Shown: positions 25,950 through 37,874, counted from the stretch's first letter. The stretch is DNA of 64,000 nt from Dermanyssus gallinae (GCA_003439945.1 QVRM01001115.1:248001-312000); one strand, 5' to 3'. Notes: generated by a model not told the origin, from the letters alone. Made by a program: numbers and translations.

Positions 25950-27218
25950 AGTAGGAAGCACAAATCAAATGTTTCCTATTAAATAAATTGAGGTGTTCTG
26001 CCCAGTAATGTTTGCCTCTGACGTGTAATGCTTGTGTCGCACTGTTTGTCAGCAGGACGTGCAAGTTCGAGTAGTTTGGTCTATCAAAAGCCTAGCAGCG
26101 CATAAACACAAGAAAGGGCGGGAACCTTCGCAGAGTACAATTTGTGTTTCAGCGCATATCAGTTGCCAGTCAGGGAAAGACGGTGAACTATATATACGTG
26201 TCACGGAGTGATTGTCAAGCAAGACGGGTTCCGCTCGCTTAAGTTGCAGTTAGTTCGATCTCTGCCGCTGCGTATTTGTCTATATAAGTTTCGTCACTTA
26301 AAGCAACGCGTAAACAATCAATGTTGGCTAAGAGTCAGCCCGAAAAAGTTGAGTTGCAGTTGGTGGTGTGACATGGTCTACATCTCGAACTGAACACGTT
26401 GTCCAGGTGAAGGCAACAATACGAAAATAGAGTTTGCCGGTCCGCTTCTTTAGCGTTCCGGTACCTACCCCCGGAAAGCAGTTTCAACAGAGAACAAGTC
26501 TCTTTGTAAAAGTCATTATTATATGACCCACAAATTAAAATAATTCAATTTGGTTTGCGTAATGTTATTCTTATTTTAAGTTATTAATATTGACTAACAT
26601 GTGGGCTATTATTCTCATACCACATGTCCATAGTGTGCCTTCAAGCATTGCTTAAGCTACAACGATTCATTGTTATGCGTTTCCTTTTCCGAGCAAAACC
26701 GTAAGCGAGATGATGCTGTTCAAGGAGAGGTACTCATACGTAGCAGCGTGTACGCAACGGACACTTGTAACATATTTGGGTTACACCCATTGTAGCCGAG
26801 AGAGAAAGAGAGGCGACGCCGTTTTACTGCAGCCAGAAGCCGAAAGATTCCCCGTATTGCCTGGTAGCGTTTTATAGACATATTACTCCTCATGGGACAT
26901 AAGCCGATGAGCTCCAGGGCAATCAGTCAAGCCCTGCGGAAAATAAAACCCACAGGCAAAACCTTTTTAGATACAAAAAACAACGGCGTCATGTTCGGCA
27001 GACCTAAATTAGGCAGATCATGTAAAACTCTTGGACAATCCCTTTACTTTCCTTAGGCAGGGCGTCGCCTAATAGGGCTTAACGTTTTAGCCTACAGGAG
27101 ACGGCGGCTATTTAACAGCGTTTGAAGCGCCTCGAATCCAATACTTTTGAAATCATTTCCGCACATAATGGGCTCACTAGATGAGTGAAAGCGCTTTATT
27201 TATGACTAAAAAATTAAA

Positions 27219-27248
27219 GCTGCCGTTGATTTATAATTTAACGGCAGC
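27219..27248. repeat. Short 9-bp hairpin
   Basis: GCTGCCGTT pairs with AACGGCAGC across 12 AT-rich bases. Confidence 0.6.
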
Positions 27249-27692
27249 AACAAAGAAAATAGTCCTTGAAACACTATAATCAACCAAAATATTGCAAGCT
27301 ATTGAACTTCTAAAAAAGCTCAGCAACTAAGTGAAGTGAGAAGATTTCTACGAAACAGGTCGAGGAAAATGCAGATTGTTGGAACATCTTTACAAATGAT
27401 GTCTACAAGCTGGAACTTTTCCCCACCATAGTTAGCTAATTTTTGATAACACCTGTTTATAAAGGGCATGATTCATTGTGATAACAGTAAACATACCTCT
27501 ATTATAGCTACAATTTAGGTTTAGGTAAGGACGAGGTTCTGAAGATACAATGAGTGGAGTTCGAAACTTCATTAGCGCAATGACGAATAAGGAAAACAAC
27601 TTAAGTTGTTTTTTTTTATTTCCGGCTAGCATTTGACTGTGTAGATCCAATAAGATTAATAATTAAATTAAAAACTTAACCTTTAAAAAGGT

Positions 27693-27693
<1 letters not shown>

Positions 27694-27724
<31 letters not shown>
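27694..27724. repeat. (AT)n microsatellite
   Basis: About 15 units. Confidence 0.95.
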
Positions 27725-27727
<3 letters not shown>

Positions 27728-28316
27728 CTAGAAACCTGGATATCCAGTTACTCATGCTTTAAAATGTATGCAATGTGAATTCAACTACCGACATTTTTGT
27801 TCGATTTATTGATGTTTCCTCTTGTCCTGGCATCTTGCTCCCTCGGCGTTTCTCTTTAGGGTGTGCAATTGTTTGTGCACACACACAGTCGCATAAACAC
27901 CTATTGCGGAATTGGGCAGTGGGGAGTAGAGGCTTGCGAAAGGGGACGCGGCCTGGGACGTCTTTTCCACTCTTCGAGTCGTCTGATTGACAAAAAAGCA
28001 TTTGTATCGACTAGGTTGGCATCGCAAACGTGGAACAGATAGACTGCTTGCTCCGTTACTAAACTGGCAACGACGCCGTTCTTCCTGTTGACGGACAGCC
28101 AAATTTGCCGTTGACACGACTGAAGGGCAGAGCAACTCCGCAGACAAGCGTAAAAAGCGGGCGGGAATGCGGACGTCGAATTTCCGAGAGCCGAGCCTCT
28201 ATGGGCAACGAACGCACCATGATCGAAACGCATGACAGACTTCCTGCTTGCCCTAGTAGACTCAAGTCGGGTAAAGTGAACCTGATAACCTAAAGTAATG
28301 CCATTGTTCGCTACTG

Positions 28317-28318
<2 letters not shown>

Positions 28319-28354
<36 letters not shown>
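28319..28354. repeat. (AT)n microsatellite
   Basis: About 17 units. Confidence 0.95.
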
Positions 28355-28358
<4 letters not shown>

Positions 28359-28858
28359 CAATTTCAATTAGACCAAATATACTTAATGTATATACATACA
28401 CTGAATGTACGGCATCGATTATCAAAGACGTATATGCCGCTAAGTACTCAGTGAGATTAAGGATGTCCTTTTTGCAAATCGGAATTTGTAATCGATAACG
28501 ATGTGTTCCGCCCCAATACTTTCTTCATGAGGGGCTTCTGGATACATCGTAATGTTAATGCCAGCGTCTTTATCAGTTGAGTAGTGTACACTTTATTGCA
28601 GTTACTAAGGGGTTCCTTTAACCAACGCACACTGCCATCTGTTTGACAATTGAAACAAACATAATTAAAACAGGTAAATTTGTTTATATATAAATAAATA
28701 GTAAGGTTTTATATAATACATGTTTTAATGACGCCGTTCAATTTAATACATTTATTAAGTTTCTACTGGAGACGACTCTGCACGTATGATTCTGTAGGTA
28801 GTTCCGTAAATGTAGTTGAATATAGTTCGGCCGCTATATTTGGCAACTAGTAAATCTA

Positions 28859-28860
<2 letters not shown>

Positions 28861-28895
<35 letters not shown>
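28861..28895. repeat. (AT)n microsatellite
   Basis: About 17 units. Confidence 0.95.
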
Positions 28896-28899
<4 letters not shown>

Positions 28900-29031
28900 G
28901 TCATAAAAATAGACTTTATTTTTTATTAGACTACAATAACAGATCATACTTAATTAGAATGTACAAAGCTGAAAGCAAAATGTCTGAGTTTGTAAGGTAA
29001 GGTAAGCCAGACGCCACTAGGTGGTTTTGAT

Positions 29032-29033
<2 letters not shown>

Positions 29034-29082
<49 letters not shown>
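29034..29082. repeat. (TA)n microsatellite before repeat C
   Basis: About 24 units with one TG break, followed by a run of T. Confidence 0.95.
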
Positions 29083-29088
<6 letters not shown>

Positions 29089-29100
29089 TTTTTTATCTGG

Positions 29101-29299
29101 GAGGCTTTGGGAATGCATGACGCGCATGCGCCACTAGCAGCCTGCGTGACTAGTGTAGGACTCACATACCCACTTAACCCGGATTCCTCCCCACCCCCAG
29201 ACTCGGTACTACTTTGGCATTATACTTCGAAGCCGTGGGAGAGGCGTCTCTGCCGTTCTCCTCTACTCAGCTCTATCCCTCTCTATCATCCCGCATGTT
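29101..29299. repeat. Dispersed 200-bp repeat C, copy 2
   Basis: Second copy of the repeat at 16986, in the same orientation. Its right end is followed after about 8 TA-rich bases by the inverted repeat of the foldback element at 29308. A (TA)n tract and a T run lie directly before it. Confidence 0.8.
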
Positions 29300-29307
29300 T
29301 ATATATA

Positions 29308-30037
29308 CAGGGTGTGACGGAAGGATTTTTAAAGCAATACATGGAATTATAGAGCTCGTTAAAGCAAATGTTTTTTCCAATGGAAGATGGGATCTAAGAA
29401 GTCTTGCTTCGGAGTGAGAATGAAATTACTACAATTTGTGACACTGGTGCTTTTGCCCGACATAGGAGCACACAATGTCCTGTTGCGAGACAACCAGTCG
29501 TCCTATTCCTACGAACACCGTCGTGTTCGTGATAAAATTCTGCTCCATGAACACATACAAGGCCGGTCAGAAGATGCGACATGGTCGCTTAGAAGAGAAT
29601 TCGCCAAAAAAAGAAGGGTTTTTTTTATTAGCGTTTACGCCAAATACCTCAAAATCATAACCCTACGACCACTCACAGCGCTCAAAGCGAACATATTCAG
29701 CAAAAGGACGATTATTTTGGTACCAAACATATGCACCAATGCGAGCTGTGGTTGCGGAGTAATTACGATTTTTCGAAGAGCATGTCGAGATTGAGTGCAT
29801 GTAAAATGACTGTGTGGCGATGTGCACTACCGCCGACATGTCGCGCGACAGTCGCAGCGCGTCGCCACACAGTCATTTTACATGCATGTCGGGCAAAAAC
29901 ACCAATGTTACAAATTGTAGTAATTTCACTCTCACTCCGAAGCAAGACTTCTCAGATCCCATGTTCCATTGGAAAAATATTTGCTTTAACGAGCTCTACA
30001 ATTCCATGTATTGCTTTAAAAATCCTTCCGTCACACC

Positions 30038-30040
<3 letters not shown>
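29308..30040. mobile_element. 733-bp foldback DNA element with long terminal inverted repeats
   Basis: Inverted repeats of about 155 bases (29308-29463 against 29886-30040) begin CAGGGTGTGACGGAAG and its partner, and are flanked by TA on both sides within (TA)n DNA. This fits a Tc1/mariner-like or related TA-targeting MITE. The middle (29464-29885) has no transposase that I can recognise. It carries a second perfect 25-bp inverted repeat (29796-29820 and 29862-29886), so one hairpin is nested against the right arm. Confidence 0.85.
29796..29886. repeat. Perfect 25-bp inverted repeat inside the foldback element
   Basis: TGCATGTAAAATGACTGTGT plus GGCGA at 29796-29820 is exactly reverse-complementary to 29862-29886, separated by 41 bases. 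Its right arm ends where the outer inverted repeat begins. Confidence 0.9.

Positions 30041-30076
<36 letters not shown>
30041..30076. repeat. (TA)n microsatellite at the foldback element
   Basis: About 18 TA units directly next to the right inverted repeat. Confidence 0.95.
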
Positions 30077-30079
<3 letters not shown>

Positions 30080-30272
30080 AGAGAGAGATTGCTTTTGCAC
30101 TTCTATTGGTGTACACATCAAATGAATCCATGCTGTTTAAGTAAACGTGTCTTATAGGCTGCACTTGTCTAACTGCGCATTTCGTTTCGGTTACGATTTT
30201 TCACCCTACCGTCACCGTGCGTGAATATTCGTGACCTTTGCATCTGCCGTGTCACTAAAACGACACAACTGC

Positions 30273-30470
30273 TGTCTCATTTTGTTTATGCCGGCCGACT
30301 GGAACTCTATATCATTGCCGACCGTCACGACCCGCTTGACACCTAATTACCGTTCTTTGCAAGTATACATGCAAGGAAACCTGCAAAAAACGGTAATCAG
30401 GTGTCAAGCGGGTCATAACGATCGGCCACGATATAGAGGTCCAGTCGGCCGGCATAAACAAAATGAGACA
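30273..30470. mobile_element. 198-bp near-complete palindrome (MITE-like)
   Basis: Left arm from TGTCTCATTTTGTTTATGCC pairs with the right arm ending GGCATAAACAAAATGAGACA. Pairing continues nearly to the centre around GTATAC at 30363-30368, with a few mismatches. It sits directly before a (TA)n tract (30475-30532). The arms code for nothing. As RNA it would fold into one long hairpin. It is probably a small foldback transposon of a family different from 29308-30040. Confidence 0.85.
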
Positions 30471-30473
30471 ACC

Positions 30474-30474
<1 letters not shown>

Positions 30475-30530
<56 letters not shown>

Positions 30531-30532
30531 TA
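30475..30532. repeat. (TA)n microsatellite at the palindrome
   Basis: About 29 units with one TG break. Confidence 0.95.
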
Positions 30533-31639
30533 CGGACGACTTCCAAGTAAATAGCGTCATGAGATAGCGTAAACGTAAGTCTGAGGTAGATAGAACCCTA
30601 TAACAGAGTTCCTCGTATATGTGTGCTAGAAGCAAGCCAAAAAGACGCAAAAGTTACGCATTAGAAAACGCGAAGCGAACACTGTTCTTGCTCATGCGCA
30701 CGTAGTCGAAGCCGACTTCCAACAAAGAGACGTATACTAAAATGTGCTCGAGTCAAGTGCCACGAGAGTATCTGCAAGCTGCTTCCATTAAAGACGAACC
30801 TCTTTCAATCTGTAGATCCACAGAGGTGTAGTGAAAATGTTATTTAGAGCACAAGGTGAAAGTTAATAATGCCTTTCTGTATTTTTTTCTATAGGATAAG
30901 CTACAGTTTGCGAGATTAGATCTATTCATCGGTCTACGCTGAGAGGAACAAAATGCCACAATTCATGACCGCAATATAAATTTGCGGTTTTTACCTGTAG
31001 GATTAATAAGCCAATTCGGAAAACGTGCGCCATAAAGTTTTACAAACAAAACAATTAATTAGAATACTAATAACAACAAAACGACGGGGGTACGAGTAAA
31101 GTAGGACGATAGCGATAGAGCAATTCACGATCTTACGCTTGAGAATATATAGAAATCTGAATGCAACACGATCATCAGTTAAAGCAACAGGATAGTAAGC
31201 AATTTCTGCGCTACAGCTCTGTGTGCAGTACAATGACTCTGCTAAATATTTTATTATTAAATTTCTAATATTTTGTTTATTATTATTTATGTGTGTTAGA
31301 GTCAAAGTAGATTAAAGTCACCGTGAAGAATGTTGAACTGAAACGCAGTCTATAATTATGATGGCATTTGTAGCGATTTCATTGCATGCATAATTTATAT
31401 GGGCACTACTTTAGAACTTCTTAAGTTTTGCAGAGGGCCAGAAACACAAATGCACACTTTGGTCTAGGCAGTTAAAAATCTCAAACCCACTAATAACCTG
31501 GTTTTCTCCTAACCTAAATGACCAGGGTATTTGTGGAATAACTTCAGTGCATTTAGGGAGCCCTTAATCTGGCGTTCAGTCGCTAGTCTACTGGCTACGC
31601 TCCATGCGTTTCTTTTTCCCAAAATTTCGAACTTCACCT

Positions 31640-32100
31640 CAAAGCTCAACCAGCTAGACATGTAGAACACTTCACATTATTGGCAGATACTCAGTATCGA
31701 TTCCGATCACCTTGTTCCACAGAGCTTACGCTATATAATACTTTTGAGTTTTTAAGACAATATGCAAATCGTCGTGAGAGAGTGCTCGAGGTGGTTCTGG
31801 ATATATGCAGGACGTTCGATTTACTGCAGTCAAAGGGTCTCATTAAACATTTCACCCGCGTGAATGTTGATAAAGATACTTGACTATTCGCATAATTACT
31901 ATCTAATAATAAATATAGTATAATATTACAAGAAGCGATAGGTGAGAGTTCATATGATTTCCATAGCAATCGGGGTAGCGCAAGGGTCTGCACTTTGCCC
32001 GTTTTTTGCTTTCAGCAAAAATGTATCACCCTGACTGAGCTGTGCGGTAAAATAAACATCGTACTTATAGAAGTTTTATGCATTGAGTGGTGCAAGAGGC
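31640..32100 (+). mobile_element. Decayed non-LTR reverse transcriptase, plus strand
   Basis: LADTQYRFRSPCSTELTL is the fingers motif and VVLDICRTFDLL the first catalytic region (normally LD-x-x-x-AFD; here T replaces A). After a stop and frame breaks come a YLLSNNKYS segment and RGSAQGSALCPFF, the degenerated QG-S-x-LGP motif. The ADD strand is lost or beyond recognition. It is dead, and of a different lineage from the YLDD element. Confidence 0.75.
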
Positions 32101-32731
32101 TCGGATTGATGCGCGATTCGTGTAGCCCTCTTGCCCTTAGGTGATTAGGCCCAGTGTCTGCTGCTTGGTTGAAACGAAATATTTAGAGGGTCGGATTTGC
32201 TGGTTATTTGCGCCAATTCCAATAAGTGATAATTTAGGCAGGCTACCGTATCTTAAAGCGTTAAACTGTTCCAATACTTTCATTCAAGTAGGTAGAGGCT
32301 TCCGAAATAATCGGCGCCGTGATCTAAGTGCACCTACAAACAAACCCGATTTCGTCTGACAGGGTCCTAACAATGCAACCGTATATGTTTGGCATTACCT
32401 GCCTTCACAGATCAGAAGTGCTAAAAGCCTGCCTAAGTTTCAGGAGATGTTGATTAAATACTTGTTGGGTGATTGAATGAGTCACCACTAAGTCCGAAAA
32501 ATGCCAAGCGAACTGCTTTTAAGCAATTTTTGAGAACCCCACATTAATGCAAATAGACTACATTTTTTGCCAATTCCGTCAATTCTTTTTCATTGTACCT
32601 GTAGTGCGTGGCTCTCGTTGTAGCGCCAATGACAAACGCTAAAGTTTTGTTTAAACTGTTAAAAATGACCATTACCGCAAATACTATATGTCGTGCTATA
32701 TCCATCTTACCATAGTGATTCTATTTTTCAG

Positions 32732-32939
32732 GTCGCCTGGATTCATACGAGCCGCCACATGCTAATCTCGATGGAACGCGTTCTCGTCGCCACCGATCCG
32801 CGTTTCTCAATCAATTCGAATGGCGACCGCACGTGGTATCTGACCATCTCGCCAGTGCAGGATATCGACAAGGGCGAATACATGTGCCAGGTTAACACGA
32901 ATCCCATGAAGAAAATGTTTGGCTACCTGCACGTTGTCG
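32732..32939 (+). CDS. DIP/lachesin-like adhesion gene, Ig1 exon b
   Basis: 208-nt exon with acceptor TTTTCAG and donor GTAAGC, phase 0 in and phase 1 out. It starts with VAWIH, giving the core Trp of Ig1. It continues through a DPRFS strand, the RTWYL strand, and the D-x-G-x-Y-x-C signature (DKGEYMCQV) that carries the second disulfide Cys. It ends with GYLHVV, the strand leading into Ig2. Together with 15391-15509 it makes one V-type Ig domain of roughly 95-100 residues. The match to DIP Ig1 is close along its whole length and less close to classical lachesin. An (AT)n tract starts only about 22 bases after the donor. Confidence 0.93.
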
Positions 32940-32958
32940 GTAAGCAGTTGGTATACTC

Positions 32959-32961
<3 letters not shown>

Positions 32962-32998
<37 letters not shown>

Positions 32999-33052
32999 GT
33001 CCTATCGATCACGCTAGTTTACTCATTTTCTAATAGACAAATAATTTATTTT

Positions 33053-33089
<37 letters not shown>

Positions 33090-33110
33090 GAATAATAATA
33101 ATAATAATTT
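32962..33110. repeat. (AT)n then (TAA)n tracts
   Basis: (AT)n at 32962-32995 and (TAA)n at about 33054-33110, just after the Ig1 exon b donor. Confidence 0.95.
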
Positions 33111-33369
33111 TAGGCGCCATGGAGTGAACTAGATATTTAAAAAAACTTTGCAATAATACGTTCAGACCTCTCAACTGTAACATCGTTTAACATGTAATAA
33201 ATAATAAACCTCCATAATAATAATCATCATCATAGACTAGATAGTACAATTGCATGCCACTATAGAGAGGTGTGTCGATACACAATGTAATCTATGAACA
33301 AGAGTATAACGTGATCAATAATAAACATTATTATAGTTTTATTTATATAACTTTTTTATGTTAGCACTT

Positions 33370-33645
33370 TGGAGGACATTGGTTATCCGCACCAATTTTA
33401 TCCGTTGGCGTTTGAAACAATGGGAGGACCAGGCCCGCTTACAGTGAATTTGATTCAGCGCGTAGGCAGATGCCTTAACCTTTCCACGGGAGACTCGAGG
33501 GCATCGGAATTTTTGCGTCAGAGGCTGTCACTCGACATTCAACGAGGAAACGCAGCATCTGTTCGGGGCACATTGTTGAACTGGGCTAATCCTGGGTTAG
33601 AGAACCCGTGAGTACACGTTCATGCGGAGACAATTGTAACACTCC
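33370..33645 (+). mobile_element. Fossil 3' end of a related retrotransposon, copy 2
   Basis: A 5'-truncated copy, open for about 80 codons. It codes for the last part of ORF2: YPHQFYPLAFETMGGPGP, then SEFLRQRLSLDIQRGNAASV, matching 58340-58560 of the long element. The trailer (GGGCTAATCCTGGGTTAGAG, GCGGAGACAATTGTAACACTCC) agrees with copy 1 more than with the long element, so these two form a separate subfamily. 5' truncation is usual for target-primed LINE insertion. Confidence 0.85.
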
Positions 33646-36620
33646 AACGTGATCAATTTATTATGATGTTTGTTAGGAGGGACTGGCAGGAAAGACACGA
33701 GTGTATACAATATATATATATATATATATATATAACAGAATAGCGGATAAATACCAGAAGTGAACTCGTCTGGTCTTGCTAGAATGAGAACTTATCGTGT
33801 TTTTTTAATGACCTTTTATATGCAGGCAACATTTGCTCTTCTATTCATTAATTACCAACGATTGTCTATAATAATTGTAGATTCACTATGCGTCTATAAT
33901 TACTAAAAACCGATATATGCATTGATTCGCCCACGGATAACAATCAACATATATATACTTTAGAGGGTACACAACCATATGCAGTCGCTAAGGAACGCTT
34001 TTCTCCAGACTAATCCAATACCTCGTTTTTATCGCTTGTTACATCTTTCTCACTGTTGTTGTGTCATTAGCAGATCTTAAGCGAACCTGTCGAATGATTA
34101 GATTTTACGACACTACGAAGCAAACCGTACTGTCGGAGAAAGAGGCGATGTACATAAAACCCAGGGGCCAATTATATATCCGACAAACCTAAAATCGAAC
34201 GGATAGAGAAATATCTACAAAATATTTAAATTCCCATGTCGGTCTCGCAGTCTGTCAGTCGAGCATTGTGTATGACTAGTCTATCTGTACCCGATAAAGC
34301 GCATGAAAACCGGGCATCAAAACTTGCAGTCGTGGTTCCAAAGAGGCCTTTTTAAGTGCACAACGGCAACGTACGGTACAGTCCTGTAGGACAAATGAAA
34401 AGTACTGTATAGATTAGAGCAGTTCCGACACAAATCTGGGGTACACGGATGCGTTTAGTTACTAAAATAGAAGTGTACATACATGTGCCCTCTTAAGCAA
34501 AGACCAAAGGTCAGAAAAGCCGTTCGAGAGCTCTTAGCCCTTAGAGCCTCTCTTCTGACTGAGCTTCCGATCATTGCTCGAGCGACATCTTTGCATCGGC
34601 GGTTGAATGGCAATCCTGTTTGGCCTGTTTGTCGTGGCTACTAGGGAAGTGGGACGCTCCCGACGAACCCGCGGGTGGGGAGTGAGAGCGAGGGAGAGAG
34701 TCACGATTTCCCATCCATTACTCAACCACAATGTCGTGTAAGGGGCGTGTTGAGAAAAGGCCAGTCGCTGAAACAAATGCATGTTCTATCGGCCCCCCGA
34801 GGCTCATGACGGATATATGGGCCCGACCTGCTCCCACTTCGTCTTCGTTCGTAGCAGAGCCCTACGCCTCCGGTCCAGGTTTTCGCTCTCCTAGTGGGCC
34901 TCTCTGGTGGGCCAGGGGTTTTCCTCACTTTCTTCTTCTTCTTCTCCAGATCGTCCTCTGTTGCTGAAACTACTGTGCTGCCGCTGCCGATAGATCCCTT
35001 TGGAGTTCTCGATTCATAGATCTCTCACCCCCGCCCCACTCAGCCTAGTCCTCTGGGTCGTCCTCACGGCCCCATTTGAGCCGGTCAAATGCTCCGATGC
35101 AAGCGACACGCGTCGTCCACGATCTGATTAAGCGTAACGTATGTTCGGGTGATCGATACGCCGGTCGGTCGACGGATACAGTGCGACTAGACAGCGAGCA
35201 GGGAACAGAGTACCGTTTAGCGGTAGCGGAGGTGCCAGCGAATCGGTGGCGTCGTTAAGAGCAGCGGGAATCGTTGTTAGAGCGGCTGTGAATTTGGGCG
35301 ACAAGCAGCCAATATACGAGCCGAGTATAGTTAGTGCGTGCATGAACTTGAGGTAGTGAGTTGGAGCTGCACTCGAACGTCGCCCGAACGTGAACCAAGT
35401 ACTACTGGCCCGCTCACTGGTGGCCTTCCAAAACCAGAAACACAGCCAGAAACCGATCCGGCCTCCTTGTCCTTGCTTTTGTCAATAATGTGAATTTCTG
35501 CTGCTGCTGCTGCTGCTACTGCCGTCGCCACATCCCAATGTATAATTTAAGATGATAATGCACCGTCGACGGAATACATTGTCGGCGGTACACACGCACA
35601 ATGAATATGAGGCACGCGCATACTGGCGAACAAACACCACGATTACTTACCTACGGATTACCTGCCTATATGCAGACAGATGTACCGACATTCACACGTG
35701 TAGTATTTGTTCTTTGCTTGCTGGTGTATGTACATATGTACGTAACTCATCTATCGTCTGTGTCGCTATATAGAACTGGCGTATCTATATATTCGTATTC
35801 ACCTAGATCGCAAACACTGCGAGAGATAGCTAGCTTCGTGCACAGACAGAGAGCGCGATCTACTTGCCCGGACGGTCACAATAGAAACAGCACAGACGTT
35901 CTCGGGGTTGCTCGACGTTCACCATCTACTTGCTGTTGTTATTGTCGTCGTCGTCGCTGTTGTTGTTCTCGCCGTCGTTGTCGTCGTCGTTGTTATTTGA
36001 GGAAATGGAACAGAAGGCCACGTTGTGCCCTTGTTGTGCGTATGGGGTAGCCGGGAAAACCCCAGTCGCCTCTGCCTCTGCGCGCCTCGACCTCTCGTCG
36101 ACCGACTGAGCCTAGGGTCGTAGGGTCTGGCGCCTGGCTGTATGTACGGTGTGCAGAGAACAGGCGGAACGCGGGCTGCGAGAAGAGTTATACGGCTATT
36201 CGTATCGGTAACCACAATAGCCGCTATTCATCCATTCGTTCATTCGACGACTGATTCGACAACCAAAGGGTGGGTTCGTTGGAGATGTCGGCGCTTGTCG
36301 AGGTGTTGCCGATGCGAGCCGGCCACATTTGGGGGCGCAGGGATATGCGGCGGGGCTGCCAGGAGGCGCCATCGCTGCTGCGCTATCGCTAATGACGGGT
36401 GTGGGCGGTCGAGTCCGGGGACTCATCCATTGGCTGGTGTGGCTAGGTTATCATACTTTCCAGCTGTAACGTGGTGGTGGTGATGATGATGATAATGAGG
36501 GTGATGCTGATGACAATGCTTTGGCGTTGGTGTTAAGACAGTCGGCGTTCGCGCACTTGCGACGACAACGACGACGTCGTCGATAGGGGGGCAAACGTCG
36601 GGGGGCAAACGTCGGGGAAA

Positions 36621-36735
36621 GACGTCGTCGGTCGGGGGGCCGTCGGGGGGAGACGTCGTCGGTCGGGGGGCCGTCGGGGGGAGACGTCGTCGGTCGGGGG
36701 GCCGTCGGGGGGAGACGTCCTCGGTCGGGGGGCCC
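36621..36735. repeat. Minisatellite, 31-bp unit, about 3.7 copies
   Basis: GACGTCGTCGGTCGGGGGGC plus CGTCGGGGGGA repeats from 36621, 36652, 36683 and 36714, with partly related GGGGGGCAAACGTC units before it. G-rich on the plus strand. Confidence 0.9.
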
Positions 36736-37642
36736 CCATTGGTTCGTACGTCGCCGTGTGCGTAGTCTGGGTATATGTGAGGGGTGCATTGTATCGTCTC
36801 AGGCTAAAAAGGCTAGCGAGTGGGGAGAACGTGGGGAAGACGTGGAACCGGGGCCAAGAGAAGGCATTAAGCACTGTGCTGAGATCGGGGGGCGGTTGGA
36901 CCATCTACAATCAACGGCTGTGCTTAGTCTAGTTTGCGGGAGTCTAGCCGCCGTGCGTGCTTGAACGGAACGTAAGGACGTATTTAGTTCGTACATGTAC
37001 GGGCATGCATGTTTGTATGTATGCATATACGCAGGTGTGTACATTTCGAAGTGTATCTGCGTGCTGCGTTGTGTACAGCCAATGATGGCCAATGAGAGGG
37101 GAATAATTCCACAAAAGAGTCTGAAAACGCCCACTACGAAATTAGGTCTGGCCGCTAACACTCAACAATGCCACGAGCCGCGAGCGTCGGAGAGGCGTGC
37201 GTCTCAGAAAGTCTGGGGAGGGAAGCGAAAAGTAGATAGGCAGAGAGATAGATAGATAGGTCTAGCGCTGGACTCGAGGAAGCGACAGTGCGAAATAAAC
37301 AGTGAACAACATGGAGACAATTGTGGCTAGATATTCAGCTATGCAGACGTTGCTTCTTCAAGGTTCTACTGAGCGAATGAATACAATGTGAGGGAGAGGG
37401 AGAGAGAGAGAGCGCGCGCGTTCAAGGAACGCAGAGATACCGTTGCACCGGCACGATGATTCGATGATTCATGAACTAGGCAACGCTAGTCAGACAAGCT
37501 ACAAAAGGCATCTGCCAAAATGAATTGCAATCGTAAGACTACCTTTACAGCACACAACAATACTGAGAATGCTAGTAGCAACCAAACGAAAACAATAACC
37601 ACAAACAACTACATCAAACAATAACCCAAACAATAACAATAA

Positions 37643-37647
37643 ATATA

Positions 37648-37692
<45 letters not shown>

Positions 37693-37794
37693 ATTACCCT
37701 TTGATTTCAGTGGCCAGCTATGCTTAACGAATTATAACATCGACAGCTATACTTATATGAAGAAAATGATAGCTTTTTTTTAAGTACTACTAAA

Positions 37795-37874
<80 letters not shown>

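Larger units (their letters stand above)
15510..32731 (+). other. Intron between the two Ig1 exons (17.2 kb)
   Basis: Bounded by GTAAGC and TTTTCAG and flanked by exons in matching phase. It is filled with TTG/CAA repeats (18570-18680, 19150-19200, 19435-19490, 21290-21315, 22235-22530, 25336-25410), an ATA tract, (AT)n tracts, SINE copies, foldback elements and a reverse-transcriptase relic. No nested gene can be supported. From 26400 to 27650 I see only unremarkable AT-rich sequence with one small hairpin. Confidence 0.8.

Noticed and set aside
29387..29794. 135-codon frame in the foldback element as a transposase
   Set aside because: About the first quarter is just the inverted repeat, and no catalytic DDE pattern or DNA-binding motif can be seen.
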